Assembly: GCF_964355755.1 (NCBI RefSeq)
Contig: NC_092680.1
Coordinates: forward strand, 11,449,001 to 11,513,000
Length of the DNA stretch: 64,000 nucleotides
Reading direction: 5' to 3'
DNA from: Antedon mediterranea
Lineage: Eukaryota > Echinodermata > Crinoidea > Comatulida > Antedonidae
The translations under genes were made by a program, and so were the position numbers. The notes beneath the pieces are model-generated. The model ran no database searches. It was not told the DNA's origin and saw nothing but the letters and a program-made list of their open reading frames with translations. Within the stretch, counting starts at the first letter, position 1; every line of letters starts with the position of its first letter. Shown here one piece after another: positions 22,108 to 34,740 of this stretch.

Positions 22108-25100
22108 GGTCTAAAACGTCTCCAAATGCGATTTGAAGCTATTCTAAGTACTTTTGTGTTTTTATGTTAACAAGTTTTTTCGAAAATCACAAAATGGTCT
22201 AAAACGTCTTCAAATGCGATTTGAAGCTATTCTGTACACTTTGATGTTTTGTGTGAAAAAGTTTTGTCAAAATGCTCAAAATGGTCTAAAACGTTTTTAA
22301 AACGATATTAAGCTTTTTTGTGCTCTTTGATGTTTTTGTGTAACCAAGTTTCATCGAAAATCACAAAATGGTCTAAAACGTCTCCAAATGCGATTTGAAG
22401 CTTTTCTAAGCACTTTGGTGTTTTTATGTTAACAAGTTTTTTCGAAAATCACAAAATGGTCTAAATCGTCTCCAAATGCGATTTGAAGCTCTTCTGTACA
22501 CTTTGATGTTTTGTTTGAAAAAGTTTTGTCGAAATTCTCAAAATGGTCTAAAACGTTTTTAAATACGATATTAAGCTGTTTTGTGCACTTTGATGATTTG
22601 TGTGAAAAGTTTTAACGAAATGCTCAAAATGGTCTAAAACGGTTTCTAATGTGATTTTAAGCACTTTGATGTTTTTGTGTAACCAAGTTTTTTCGAAAAT
22701 CACAAAATAGTCTAAAACGTCTCCAAATGCGATTTGAAGCTTTTCTAAGCACTTTGGTGTTTTTATGTTAACAAGTTTTTTCGAAAATCACAAAATGGTC
22801 GAAAACGTCTCAAAATGCGATTTGAGGATATTCTGAGCACTTTGGTGTTTTTTTGTTAAAAAGTTTTTTCGAAAATCACAAAATGGTCTAAAACGTCTCC
22901 AAATGCGATTTGAAGCTATTCTGTACACTTTGATGTTTTGTGTGAAAAAGTTTTGTCGAAATGCTCAAAATGGTCTAAAACGTTTTTAAATACGATAATA
23001 AACTATTTTGTGATCTTTGATGTTTTTGTGTGAAAAGTTTTATCGAAATGCTCAAAATGGTCTAAAACGTTTTTAAAACGATATTAAGCTATTTTGTGCT
23101 CTTTGATGTTTTTGTGTAACCAAGTTTCATCGAAAATCACAAAATGGTCTAAAACGTCGCCAAATGCGATTTGAAGCTATTCTGTACACTTTGATGTTTT
23201 GTGTGAAAAAGTTTTGTCGAAATGCTCAAAATGGTCTAAAACGTTTTTAAAACGATATTAAGCTATTTTGTGCTCTTTGATGTTTTTGTGTAACCAAGTT
23301 TCATCGAAAATCACAAAATGGTCTAAAACGTCTCCAAATGCGATTTGAAGCTTTTCTAAGCACTTTGGTGTTTTTATGTTAACAAGTTTTTTCGAAAATC
23401 ACAAAATGGTCTAAAACGTCTCCAAATGCGATTTGAAGCTCTTCTGTACACTTTGATGTTTTGTTTGAAAAAGTTTTGTCGAAATTTTCAAAATGGTCTA
23501 AAACGTTTTTAAATACGATATTAAGCTGTTTTGTGCACTTTGATGATTTGTGTGAAAAGTTTTAACGAAATGCTCAAAATGGTCTAAAACGGTTTCTAAT
23601 GTGATTTTAAGCACTTTGATGTTTTTGTGTAACCAAGTTTTTTCGAAAATCACAAAATAGTCTAAAACGTCTCCAAATGCGATTTGAAGCTTTTCTAAGC
23701 ACTTTGGTGTTTTTATGTTAACAAGTTTTTTCGAAAATCACAAAATGGTCTAAAACGTCTCCAAATGCGATTTGAGGATATTCTGAGCACTTTGGTGTTT
23801 TTTTGTTAAAAAGTTTTTTCGAAAATCACAAAATGGTCTAAAATGTCTCCAAATGCGATTTGAAGCTATTCTGTACACTTTGATGTTTTATGTGAAAAAG
23901 TTTTGTCGAAATGCTCAAAATGGTCTAAAACGTTTTTAAATACGATATTAAGCTATTTTGTGATCTTTGATGTTTTTGTGTGAAAAGTTTTATCGAAATG
24001 CTCAAAATGGTCTAAAACGTTTTTAAAACGATATTAAGCTATTTTGTGCTCTTTGATGTTTTTGTGTAACCAAGTTTCATCGAAAATCACAAAATGGTCT
24101 AAAACGTCGCCAAATGCGATTTGAAGCTTTTCTAAGCACTTTGGTGTTTTTATGTTAACAAGTTTTTTCGAAAATCACGAAATGGTCTAAAATATCTCCA
24201 AATGCGATTTGAAGATATTCTGAGCTCTTTGGTGTTTTTATGTTAAAAAGTTTTTTCGAAAATCACAAAATGGTCTAAAACGTCTCCAAACGCGATTTGA
24301 AGCTCTTCTGTACACTTTGATGTTTTGTGTGAAAAAGTTTTGTCGAAATTCTCAAAATGGTCTAAAACGTTTTTAAATACGATATTAAGCTGTTTTGTGC
24401 ACTTTGATGATTTGTGTGAAAAGTTTTAACGAAATGCTCAAAATGGTCAAAAACGGTTTCTAATGTGATTTTAAGCACTTTGATGTTTTTGTGTAACCAA
24501 GTTTTTTCAAAAATCACAAAATGGTCTAAAACGTCTCCAAATGCGATTTGAAGCTTTTCTAAGCACTTTGGTGTTTTTATGTTAACAAGTTTTTTCGAAA
24601 ATCACAAAATGGTCTAAAACGTCTCCAAATGCGATTTGAAGATATTCTGAGCACTTTGGTGTTTTTATGTTAAAAAGTTTTTTTGAAAATCACAAAATAG
24701 TCTAAAACGTCTTCAAATGCGATTTGAAGCTATTCTGTACACTTTGATGTTTTGTGTGAAAAAGTTTTGTCGAAATGCTCAAAATGGTCTAAAACGTTTT
24801 TAAAACGATATTAAGCTATTTTGTGCTCTTTGATGTTTTTGTGTAACCAAGTTTCATCGAAAATCACAAAATGGTCTAAAACGTCTCAAAATGCGATTTG
24901 AAGCTTTTCTAAGCACTTTGGTGTTTTTATGTTAACAAGTTTTTTCGAAAATCACGAAATGGTCTAAAATGTCTCCAAATGCGATTTGAAGATATTCTGA
25001 GCACTTTGGTGTTTTTATGTTAAAAAGTTTTTTCGAAAATCACAAAATGGTCTAAAACGTCTCCAAATGCGATTTGAAGCTCTTCTGTACACTTTGATGT

Positions 25101-26416
25101 TTTGTGTGAAAAAGTTTTGTCGAAATGCTCAAAATGGTCTAAAACGTTTTTAAATACGATATTAAGCTGTTTTGTGCACTTTGATGATTTGTGTGAAAAG
25201 TTTTAACGAAATGCTCAAAATGGTCTAAAACGGTTTCTAATGTGATTTTAAGCACTTTGATGTTTTTGTGTAACCAAGTTTTTTCGAAAATCACAAAATA
25301 GTCTAAAACGTCTCCAAATGCGATTTGAAGCTTTTCTAAGCACTTTGGTGTTTTTATGTTAACAAGTTTTTTCGAAAATCACGAAATGGTCTAAAATGTC
25401 TCCAAATGCGATTTGAAGATATTCTGAGCACTTTGGTGTTTTTATGTTAAAAAGTTTTTTCGAAAATCACAAAATGGTCTAAAACGTCTCCAAATGCGAT
25501 TTGAAGCTCTTCTGTACACTTTGATGTTTTGTGTGAAAAAGTTTTGTCGAAATGCTCAAAATGGTCTAAAACGTTTTTAAATACGATATTAAGCTATTTT
25601 GTGATCTTTGATGTTTTTGTGTGAAAAGTTTTATCGAAATGCTCAAAATGGTCTAAAACGGTTTCTATTGTGATTTTAAGCACTTTGATGATTTTGTGTA
25701 ACCAAGTTTCATCGAAATGTACAAAATGGTCTAAAACGTCTCCAAATGCGATTTGAAGCTATTCTAAGTACTTTTGTGTTTTTATGTTAACAAGTTTTTT
25801 CGAAAATCACAAAATGGTCTAAAACGTCTTCAAATGCGATTTGAAGCTATTCTGTACACTTTGATGTTTTGTGTGAAAAAGTTTTGTCAAAATGCTCAAA
25901 ATGGTCTAAAACGTTTTTAAAACGATATTAAGCTATTTTGTGCTCTTTGATGTTTTTGTGTAACCAAGTTTCATCGAAAATCACAAAATGATCTAAAACG
26001 TCTCCAAATGCGATTTGAAGCTTTTCTAAGCACTTTGGTGTTTTTATGTTAACAAGTTTTTTCGAAAATCACAAAATGGTCTAAAACGTCTCCAAATGCG
26101 ATTTGAAGCTCTTCTGTACACTTTGATGTTTTGTTTGAAAAAGTTTTGTCGAAATTCTCAAAATGGTCTAAAACGTTTTTAAATACGATATTAAGCTGTT
26201 TTGTGCACTTTGATGATTTGTGTGAAAAGTTTTAACGAAATGCTCAAAATGTTCTAAAACGGTTTCTAATGTGATTTTAAGCACTTTGATGTTTTTGTGT
26301 AACCAAGTTTTATCGAAAATCACAAAATAGTCTAAAACGTCTCCAAATGCGATTTGAAGCTTTTCTAAGCACTTTGGTGTTTTTATGTTAACAAGTTTTT
26401 TCGAAAATCACAAAAT
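22108..26416. repeat. 4,309-bp higher-order repeat, second cluster, unit 1
   Basis: This is the 12,976-offset copy of 9132-13440. Markers: AGCTTTTTTGTGC near 22311, GGTCGAAAAC at 22797, GATAATAAAC near 22994, GTTTTATGTG near 23885 and CAAAATGATC near 25985. All but the first and third recur 4,309 bp later, so the full length is duplicated in tandem. Confidence 0.9.
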
Positions 26417-29400
26417 GGTCTAAAACGTCTCCAAATGCGATTTGAAGCTATTCTAAGTACTTTTGTGTTTTTATGTTAACAAGTTTTTTCGAAAATCACA
26501 AAATGGTCTAAAACGTCTTCAAATGCGATTTGAAGCTATTCTGTACACTTTGATGTTTTGTGTGAAAAAGTTTTGTCAAAATGCTCAAAATGGTCTAAAA
26601 CGTTTTTAAAACGATATTAAGCTATTTTGTGCTCTTTGATGTTTTTGTGTAACCAAGTTTCATCGAAAATCACAAAATGGTCTAAAACGTCTCCAAATGC
26701 GATTTGAAGCTTTTCTAAGCACTTTGGTGTTTTTATGTTAACAAGTTTTTTCGAAAATCACAAAATGGTCTAAATCGTCTCCAAATGCGATTTGAAGCTC
26801 TTCTGTACACTTTGATGTTTTGTTTGAAAAAGTTTTGTCGAAATTCTCAAAATGGTCTAAAACGTTTTTAAATACGATATTAAGCTGTTTTGTGCACTTT
26901 GATGATTTGTGTGAAAAGTTTTAACGAAATGCTCAAAATGGTCTAAAACGGTTTCTAATGTGATTTTAAGCACTTTGATGTTTTTGTGTAACCAAGTTTT
27001 TTCGAAAATCACAAAATAGTCTAAAACGTCTCCAAATGCGATTTGAAGCTTTTCTAAGCACTTTGGTGTTTTTATGTTAACAAGTTTTTTCGAAAATCAC
27101 AAAATGGTCGAAAACGTCTCAAAATGCGATTTGAGGATATTCTGAGCACTTTGGTGTTTTTTTGTTAAAAAGTTTTTTCGAAAATCACAAAATGGTCTAA
27201 AACGTCTCCAAATGCGATTTGAAGCTATTCTGTACACTTTGATGTTTTGTGTGAAAAAGTTTTGTCGAAATGCTCAAAATGGTCTAAAACGTTTTTAAAT
27301 ACGATAATAAGCTATTTTGTGATCTTTGATGTTTTTGTGTGAAAAGTTTTATCGAAATGCTCAAAATGGTCTAAAACGTTTTTAAAACGATATTAAGCTA
27401 TTTTGTGCTCTTTGATGTTTTTGTGTAACCAAGTTTCATCGAAAATCACAAAATGGTCTAAAACGTCGCCAAATGCGATTTGAAGCTATTCTGTACACTT
27501 TGATGTTTTGTGTGAAAAAGTTTTGTCGAAATGCTTAAAATGGTCTAAAACGTTTTTAAAACGATATTAAGCTATTTTGTGCTCTTTGATGTTTTTGTGT
27601 AACCAAGTTTCATCGAAAATCACAAAATGGTCTAAAACGTCTCCAAATGCGATTTGAAGCTTTTCTAAGCACTTTGGTGTTTTTATGTTAACAAGTTTTT
27701 TCGAAAATCACAAAATGGTCTAAAACGTCTCCAAATGCGATTTGAAGCTCTTCTGTACACTTTGATGTTTTGTTTGAAAAAGTTTTGTCGAAATTTTCAA
27801 AATGGTCTAAAACGTTTTTAAATACGATATTAAGCTGTTTTGTGCACTTTGATGATTTGTGTGAAAAGTTTTAACGAAATGCTCAAAATGGTCTAAAACG
27901 GTTTCTAATGTGATTTTAAGCACTTTGATGTTTTTGTGTAACCAAGTTTTTTCGAAAATCACAAAATAGTCTAAAACGTCTCCAAATGCGATTTGAAGCT
28001 TTTCTAAGCACTTTGGTGTTTTTATGTTAACAAGTTTTTTCGAAAATCACAAAATGGTCTAAAACGTCTCCAAATGCGATTTGAGGATATTCTGAGCACT
28101 TTGGTGTTTTTTTGTTAAAAAGTTTTTTCGAAAATCACAAAATGGTCTAAAATGTCTCCAAATGCGATTTGAAGCTATTCTGTACACTTTGATGTTTTAT
28201 GTGAAAAAGTTTTGTCGAAATGCTCAAAATGGTCTAAAACGTTTTTAAATACGATATTAAGCTATTTTGTGATCTTTGATGTTTTTGTGTGAAAAGTTTT
28301 ATCGAAATGCTCAAAATGGTCTAAAACGTTTTTAAAACGATATTAAGCTATTTTGTGCTCTTTGATGTTTTTGTGTAACCAAGTTTCATCGAAAATCACA
28401 AAATGGTCTAAAACGTCGCCAAATGCGATTTGAAGCTTTTCTAAGCACTTTGGTGTTTTTATGTTAACAAGTTTTTTCGAAAATCACGAAATGGTCTAAA
28501 ATATCTCCAAATGCGATTTGAAGATATTCTGAGCACTTTGGTGTTTTTATGTTAAAAAGTTTTTTCGAAAATCACAAAATGGTCTAAAACGTCTCCAAAC
28601 GCGATTTGAAGCTCTTCTGTACACTTTGATGTTTTGTGTGAAAAAGTTTTGTCGAAATTCTCAAAATGGTCTAAAACGTTTTTAAATACGATATTAAGCT
28701 GTTTTGTGCACTTTGATGATTTGTGTGAAAAGTTTTAACGAAATGCTCAAAATGGTCAAAAACGGTTTCTAATGTGATTTTAAGCACTTTGATGTTTTTG
28801 TGTAACCAAGTTTTTTCAAAAATCACAAAATGGTCTAAAACGTCTCCAAATGCGATTTGAAGCTTTTCTAAGCACTTTGGTGTTTTTATGTTAACAAGTT
28901 TTTTCGAAAATCACAAAATGGTCTAAAACGTCTCCAAATGCGATTTGAAGATATTCTGAGCACTTTGGTGTTTTTATGTTAAAAAGTTTTTTTGAAAATC
29001 ACAAAATAGTCTAAAACGTCTCCAAATGCGATTTGAAGCTATTCTGTACACTTTGATGTTTTGTGTGAAAAAGTTTTGTCGAAATGCTCAAAATGGTCTA
29101 AAACGTTTTTAAAACGATATTAAGCTATTTTGTGCTCTTTGATGTTTTTGTGTAACCAAGTTTCATCGAAAATCACAAAATGGTCTAAAACGTCTCAAAA
29201 TGCGATTTGAAGCTTTTCTAAGCACTTTGGTGTTTTTATGTTAACAAGTTTTTTCGAAAATCACGAAATGGTCTAAAATGTCTCCAAATGCGATTTGAAG
29301 ATATTCTGAGCACTTTGGTGTTTTTATGTTAAAAAGTTTTTTCGAAAATCACAAAATGGTCTAAAACGTCTCCAAATGCGATTTGAAGCTCTTCTGTACA

Positions 29401-30725
29401 CTTTGATGTTTTGTGTGAAAAAGTTTTGTCGAAATGCTCAAAATGGTCTAAAACGTTTTTAAATACGATATTAAGCTGTTTTGTGCACTTTGATGATTTG
29501 TGTGAAAAGTTTTAACGAAATGCTCAAAATGGTCTAAAACGGTTTCTAATGTGATTTTAAGCACTTTGATGTTTTTGTGTAACCAAGTTTTTTCGAAAAT
29601 CACAAAATAGTCTAAAACGTCTCCAAATGCGATTTGAAGCTTTTCTAAGCACTTTGGTGTTTTTATGTTAACAAGTTTTTTCGAAAATCACGAAATGGTC
29701 TAAAATGTCTCCAAATGCGATTTGAAGATATTCTGAGCACTTTGGTGTTTTTATGTTAAAAAGTTTTTTCGAAAATCACAAAATGGTCTAAAACGTCTCC
29801 AAATGCGATTTGAAGCTCTTCTGTACACTTTGATGTTTTGTGTGAAAAAGTTTTGTCGAAATGCTCAAAATGGTCTAAAACGTTTTTAAATACGATATTA
29901 AGCTATTTTGTGATCTTTGATGTTTTTGTGTGAAAAGTTTTATCGAAATGCTCAAAATGGTCTAAAACGGTTTCTATTGTGATTTTAAGCACTTTGATGA
30001 TTTTGTGTAACCAAGTTTCATCGAAATGTACAAAATGGTCTAAAACGTCTCCAAATGCGATTTGAAGCTATTCTAAGTACTTTTGTGTTTTTATGTTAAC
30101 AAGTTTTTTCGAAAATCACAAAATGGTCTAAAACGTCTTCAAATGCGATTTGAAGCTATTCTGTACACTTTGATGTTTTGTGTGAAAAAGTTTTGTCAAA
30201 ATGCTCAAAATGGTCTAAAACGTTTTTAAAACGATATTAAGCTATTTTGTGCTCTTTGATGTTTTTGTGTAACCAAGTTTCATCGAAAATCACAAAATGA
30301 TCTAAAACGTCTCCAAATGCGATTTGAAGCTTTTCTAAGCACTTTGGTGTTTTTATGTTAACAACTTTTTTCGAAAATCACAAAATGGTCTAAAACGTCT
30401 CCAAATGCGATTTGAAGCTCTTCTGTACACTTTGATGTTTTGTTTGAAAAAGTTTTGTCGAAATTCTCAAAATGGTCTAAAACGTTTTTAAATACGATAT
30501 TAAGCTGTTTTGTGCACTTTGATGATTTGTGTGAAAAGTTTTAACGAAATGCTCAAAATGTTCTAAAACGGTTTCTAATGTGATTTTAAGCACTTTGATG
30601 TTTTTGTGTAACCAAGTTTTATCGAAAATCACAAAATAGTCTAAAACGTCTCCAAATGCGATTTGAAGTTTTTCTAAGCACTTTGGTGTTTTTATGTTAA
30701 CAAGTTTTTTCGAAAATCACAAAAT
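26417..30725. repeat. 4,309-bp higher-order repeat, second cluster, unit 2
   Basis: A complete tandem copy of the previous unit: GGTCGAAAAC at 27106, GTTTTATGTG near 28194, CAAAATGATC near 30294. It differs from unit 1 in having GAGCACTTTGG near 28530 (unit 1: GAGCTCTTTGG near 24220), GTCTCCAAATG near 29018 (unit 1: GTCTTCAAATG), and a private ACAACTTTTTT near 30361. Confidence 0.9.
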
Positions 30726-31925
30726 GGTCTAAAACGTCTCCAAATGCGATTTGAAGCTATTCTAAGTACTTTTGTGTTTTTATGTTAACAAGTTTTTTCG
30801 AAAATCACAAAATGGTCTAAAACGTCTTCAAATGCGATTTGAAGCTATTCTGTACACTTTGATGTTTTGTGTGAAAAAGTTTTGTCAAAATGCTCAAAAT
30901 GGTCTAAAACGTTTTTAAAACGATATTAAGCTATTTTGTGCTCTTTGATGTTTTTGTGTAACCAAGTTTCATCGAAAATCACAAAATGGTCTAAAACGTC
31001 TCCAAATGCGATTTGAAGCTTTTCTAAGCACTTTGGTGTTTTTATGTTAACAAGTTTTTTCGAAAATCACAAAATGGTCTAAATCGTCTCCAAATGCGAT
31101 TTGAAGCTCTTCTGTACACTTTGATGTTTTGTTTGAAAAAGTTTTGTCGAAATTCTCAAAATGGTCTAAAACGTTTTTAAATACGATATTAAGCTGTTTT
31201 GTGCACTTTGATGATTTGTGTGAAAAGTTTTAACGAAATGCTCAAAATGGTCTAAAACGGTTTCTAATGTGATTTTAAGCACTTTGATGTTTTTGTGTAA
31301 CCAAGTTTTTTCGAAAATCACAAAATAGTCTAAAACGTCTCCAAATGCGATTTGAAGCTTTTCTAAGCACTTTGGTGTTTTTATGTTAACAAGTTTTTTC
31401 GAAAATCACAAAATGGTCGAAAACGTCTCAAAATGCGATTTGAGGATATTCTGAGCACTTTGGTGTTTTTTTGTTAAAAAGTTTTTTCGAAAATCACAAA
31501 ATGGTCTAAAACGTCTCCAAATGCGATTTGAAGCTATTCTGTACACTTTGATGTTTTGTGTGAAAAAGTTTTGTCGAAATGCTCAAAATGGTCTAAAACG
31601 TTTTTAAATACGATATTAAGCTATTTTGTGATCTTTGATGTTTTTGTGTGAAAAGTTTTATCGAAATGCTCAAAATGGTCTAAAACGTTTTTAAAACGAT
31701 ATTAAGCTATTTTGTGCTCTTTGATGTTTTTGTGTAACCAAGTTTCATCGAAAATCACAAAATGGTCTAAAACGTCGCCAAATGCGATTTGAAGCTATTC
31801 TGTACACTTTGATGTTTTGTGTGAAAAAGTTTTGTCGAAATGCTCAAAATGGTCTAAAACGTTTTTAAAACGATATTAAGCTATTTTGTGCTCTTTGATG
31901 TTTTTGTGTAACCAAGTTTCATCGA
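30726..31925. repeat. 4,309-bp higher-order repeat, second cluster, truncated unit 3
   Basis: Carries GGTCTAAATC near 31076 and GGTCGAAAAC at 31415, in phase with units 1 and 2. After about 31925 the sequence changes from GAAAATCAC to GAAATCAAC and enters the 773-bp-type region that starts at 31985. The exit point is therefore inside a monomer core region shared by both arrangements. Confidence 0.88.
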
Positions 31926-34740
31926 AATCAACAAAATGGTCTAATACGTCTCCAAATGCGATTTGAAGCTTTTCCAAGCTTTTTGCTGTTTTTATGTTAA
32001 GTTTTTTCGAAAATCACAAAATGGTCTAAAACGTCTTCAAATGCGATTTGAAGCTATTCTGTACACTTTGATGTTTTGTGTGAAAAAGTTTTGTCGAAAT
32101 GCTCAAAATGGTCTAAAACGTTTTTAAATACGATATTAAGCTATTTTGTGATCTTTGATGTTTTTGTGTGAAAAGTTTTATCAAAATGCTCAAAATGGTC
32201 TGAAACGGTTTCTAATGCGATTTGAAGCTATTCTGTACACTTTGAAGTTTTGTGTGAAAAAGTTTTCTCGAAATGCTCAAAATGGTCTAAAACGTTTTTA
32301 TATACCATATTAAGCTATTTTGTGCACTTTGATGTTTTTTTTGAAAAGTTTTATCGAAATGCTCAAAATGGTCTAAAACGGTTTCTATTGGGATTTTAAG
32401 CACTTTGATGATTTTGTGTAACCAAGTTTCATCGAAAATCACAAAATGGTCTAAAACGTCTCCAAATGCGATTTGAGGATATTCTGAGCACTTTGGTGTT
32501 TTTTTGTTAAAAAGTTTTTTCGAAAATCACAAAATGGTCTAAAACGTCTCCAAATGCGATTTGAAGCTATTCTGTACACTTTGATGTTTTGTGTGAAAAA
32601 GTTTTGTCGAAATGCTCAAAATGGTCTAAAACGTTTTTAAATACGATATTAAGCTATTTTGTGATCTTTGATGTTTTTGTGTGAAAAGTTTTATCGAAAT
32701 GCTCAAAATGGTCTAAAACGTTTTTAAAACGATATTAAGCTATTTTGTGCTCTTTGATGTTTTTGTGTAACCAAGTTTCATCGAAAATCACAAAATGGTC
32801 TAAAACGTCGCCAAATGCGATTTGAAGCTTTTCTAAGCACTTTGGTGTTTTTATGTTAACAAGTTTTTTCGAAAATCACGAAATGGTCTAAAATATCTCC
32901 AAATGCGATTTGAAGATATTCTGAGCACTTTGGTGTTTTTATGTTAAAAAGTTTTTTCGAAAACCACAAAATGGTCTAAAACGTCTCCAAACGCGATTTG
33001 AAGCTCTTCTGTACACTTTGATGTTTTGTGTGAAAAAGTTTTGTCGAAATTCTCAAAATGGTCTAAAACGTTTTTAAATACGATATTAAGCTGTTTTGTG
33101 CACTTTGATGATTTGTGTGAAAAGTTTTAACGAAATGCTCAAAATGGTCAAAAACGGTTTCTAATGTGATTTTAAGCACTTTGATGTTTTTGTGTAACCA
33201 AGTTTTTTCAAAAATCACAAAATGGTCTAAAACGTCTCCAAATGCGATTTGAAGCTTTTCTAAGCACTTTGGTGTTTTTATGTTAACAAGTTTTTTCGAA
33301 AATCACAAAATGGTCTAAAACGTCTCCAAATGCGATTTGAAGATATTCTGAGCACTTTGGTGTTTTTATGTTAAAAAGTTTTTTCGAAAATCACAAAATA
33401 GTCTAAAACGTCTCCAAATGCGATTTGAAGCTATTCTGTACACTTTGATGTTTTGTGTGAAAAAGTTTTGTCGAAATGCTCAAAATGGTCTAAAACGTTT
33501 TTAAAACGATATTATTAAGCTATTTTGTGCTCTTTGATGTTTTTGTGTAACCAAGTTTCATCGAAAATCACAAAATGGTCTAAAACGTCTCAAAATGCGA
33601 TTTGAAGCTTTTCTAAGCACTTTGGTGTTTTTATCTTAACAAGTTTTTTCGAAAATCACGAAATGGTCTAAAATGTCTCCAAATGCGATTTGAAGATATT
33701 CTGAGCACTTTGGTGTTTTTATGTTAAAAAGTTTTTTCGAAAATCACAAAATGGTCTAAAACGTCTCCAAATGCGATTTGAAGCTCTTCTGTACACTTTT
33801 ATGTTTTGTGTGAAAAAGTTTTGTCGAAATGCTCAAAATGGTCTAAAACGTTTTTAAATACGATATTAAGCTGTTTTGTGCACTTTGATGATTTGTGTGA
33901 AAAGTTTTAACGAAATGCTCAAAATGGTCTAAAACGGTTTCTAATGTGATTTTAAGCACTTTGATGTTTTTGTGTAACCAAGTTTTTTCGAAAATCACAA
34001 AATAGTCTAAAACGTCTCCAAATGCGATTTGAAGCTTTTCTAAGCACTTTGGTGTTTTTATGTTAACAAGTTTTTTCGAAAATCACAAAATGGTCTAAAA
34101 CGTCTCCAAATGCGATTTGAGGATATTCTGAGCACTTTGGTGTTTTTTTGTTAAAAAGTTTTTTCGAAAATCACAAAATGGTCTAAAACGTCTCCAAATG
34201 CGATTTGAAGCTATTCTGTACACTTTGATGTTTTGTGTGAAAAAGTTTTGTCGAAATGCTCAAAATGGTCTAAAACGTTTTTAAATACGATATTAAGCTA
34301 TTTTGTGATCTTTGATGTTTTTGTGTGAAAAGTTTTATCGAAATGCTCAAAATGGTCTAAAACGGTTTCTATTGTGATTTTAAGCACTTTGATGATTTTG
34401 TGTAACCAAGTTTCATCGAAATGTACAAAATGGTCTAAAACGTCTCCAAATGCGATTTGAAGCTATTCTAAGTACTTTTGTGTTTTTATGTTAACAAGTT
34501 TTTTCGAAAATCACAAAATGGTCTAAAACGTCTCAAAATGCGATTTGAAGCTATTCTGTACACTTTGATGTTTTGTGTGAAAAAGTTTTGTCGAAATGCT
34601 CAAAATGGTCTAAAACGTTTTTAAAACGATATTAAGCTATTTTGTGCTCTTTGATGTTTTTGTGTAACCAAGTTTCATCGAAATCAACAAAATGGTCTAA
34701 TACGTCTCCAAATGCGATTTGAAGCTTTTCCAAGCTTTTT
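31926..34740. repeat. Satellite block carrying one 773-type unit, then markers ATTATT and CTTAAC
   Basis: GCTGTTTTTATGTTAAG lies at 31985 as a single copy. Compared with 774 onward, the sequence then skips about 429 bp (five monomers) near 32465, going directly to GATTTGAGGATATTC. Further on are a 3-base insertion (GATATTATTAAGC at 33511) and a G-to-C change (TTTTATCTTAAC near 33632). Both recur near 46575/46696 and 63023/63145. Near 34370 two monomers present at 230-400 are absent. The same block is found again at 45505-48240 (offset 13,064) and at 61438-64000 (offset 29,512). Confidence 0.87.
33511..33513. other. ATT insertion that tags one higher-order lineage
   Basis: GATATTATTAAGC in place of GATATTAAGC. 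The same insertion is at 46575 and 63023 and I found it nowhere else in the window. In all three places it is followed about 120 bp later by TTTTATCTTAAC. Together the two changes define a haplotype shared by three blocks 13,064 and 29,512 bp apart. Confidence 0.88.

Larger units (their letters stand above)
15212..28187. repeat. 12,976-bp block, tandem copy 2
   Basis: Begins at GAAGTTTTGTGTG, immediately after TGTACAC. Relative to 2230-2240 the three bases TTT are missing at the join. It follows copy 1 base for base with rare substitutions, for example AATATGATTT near 18787 against AATGTGATTT. At its end it does not loop back to the start of the block as copy 1 does. It carries on into a further 4,309-bp unit, so the array switches register here. 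Confidence 0.93.
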
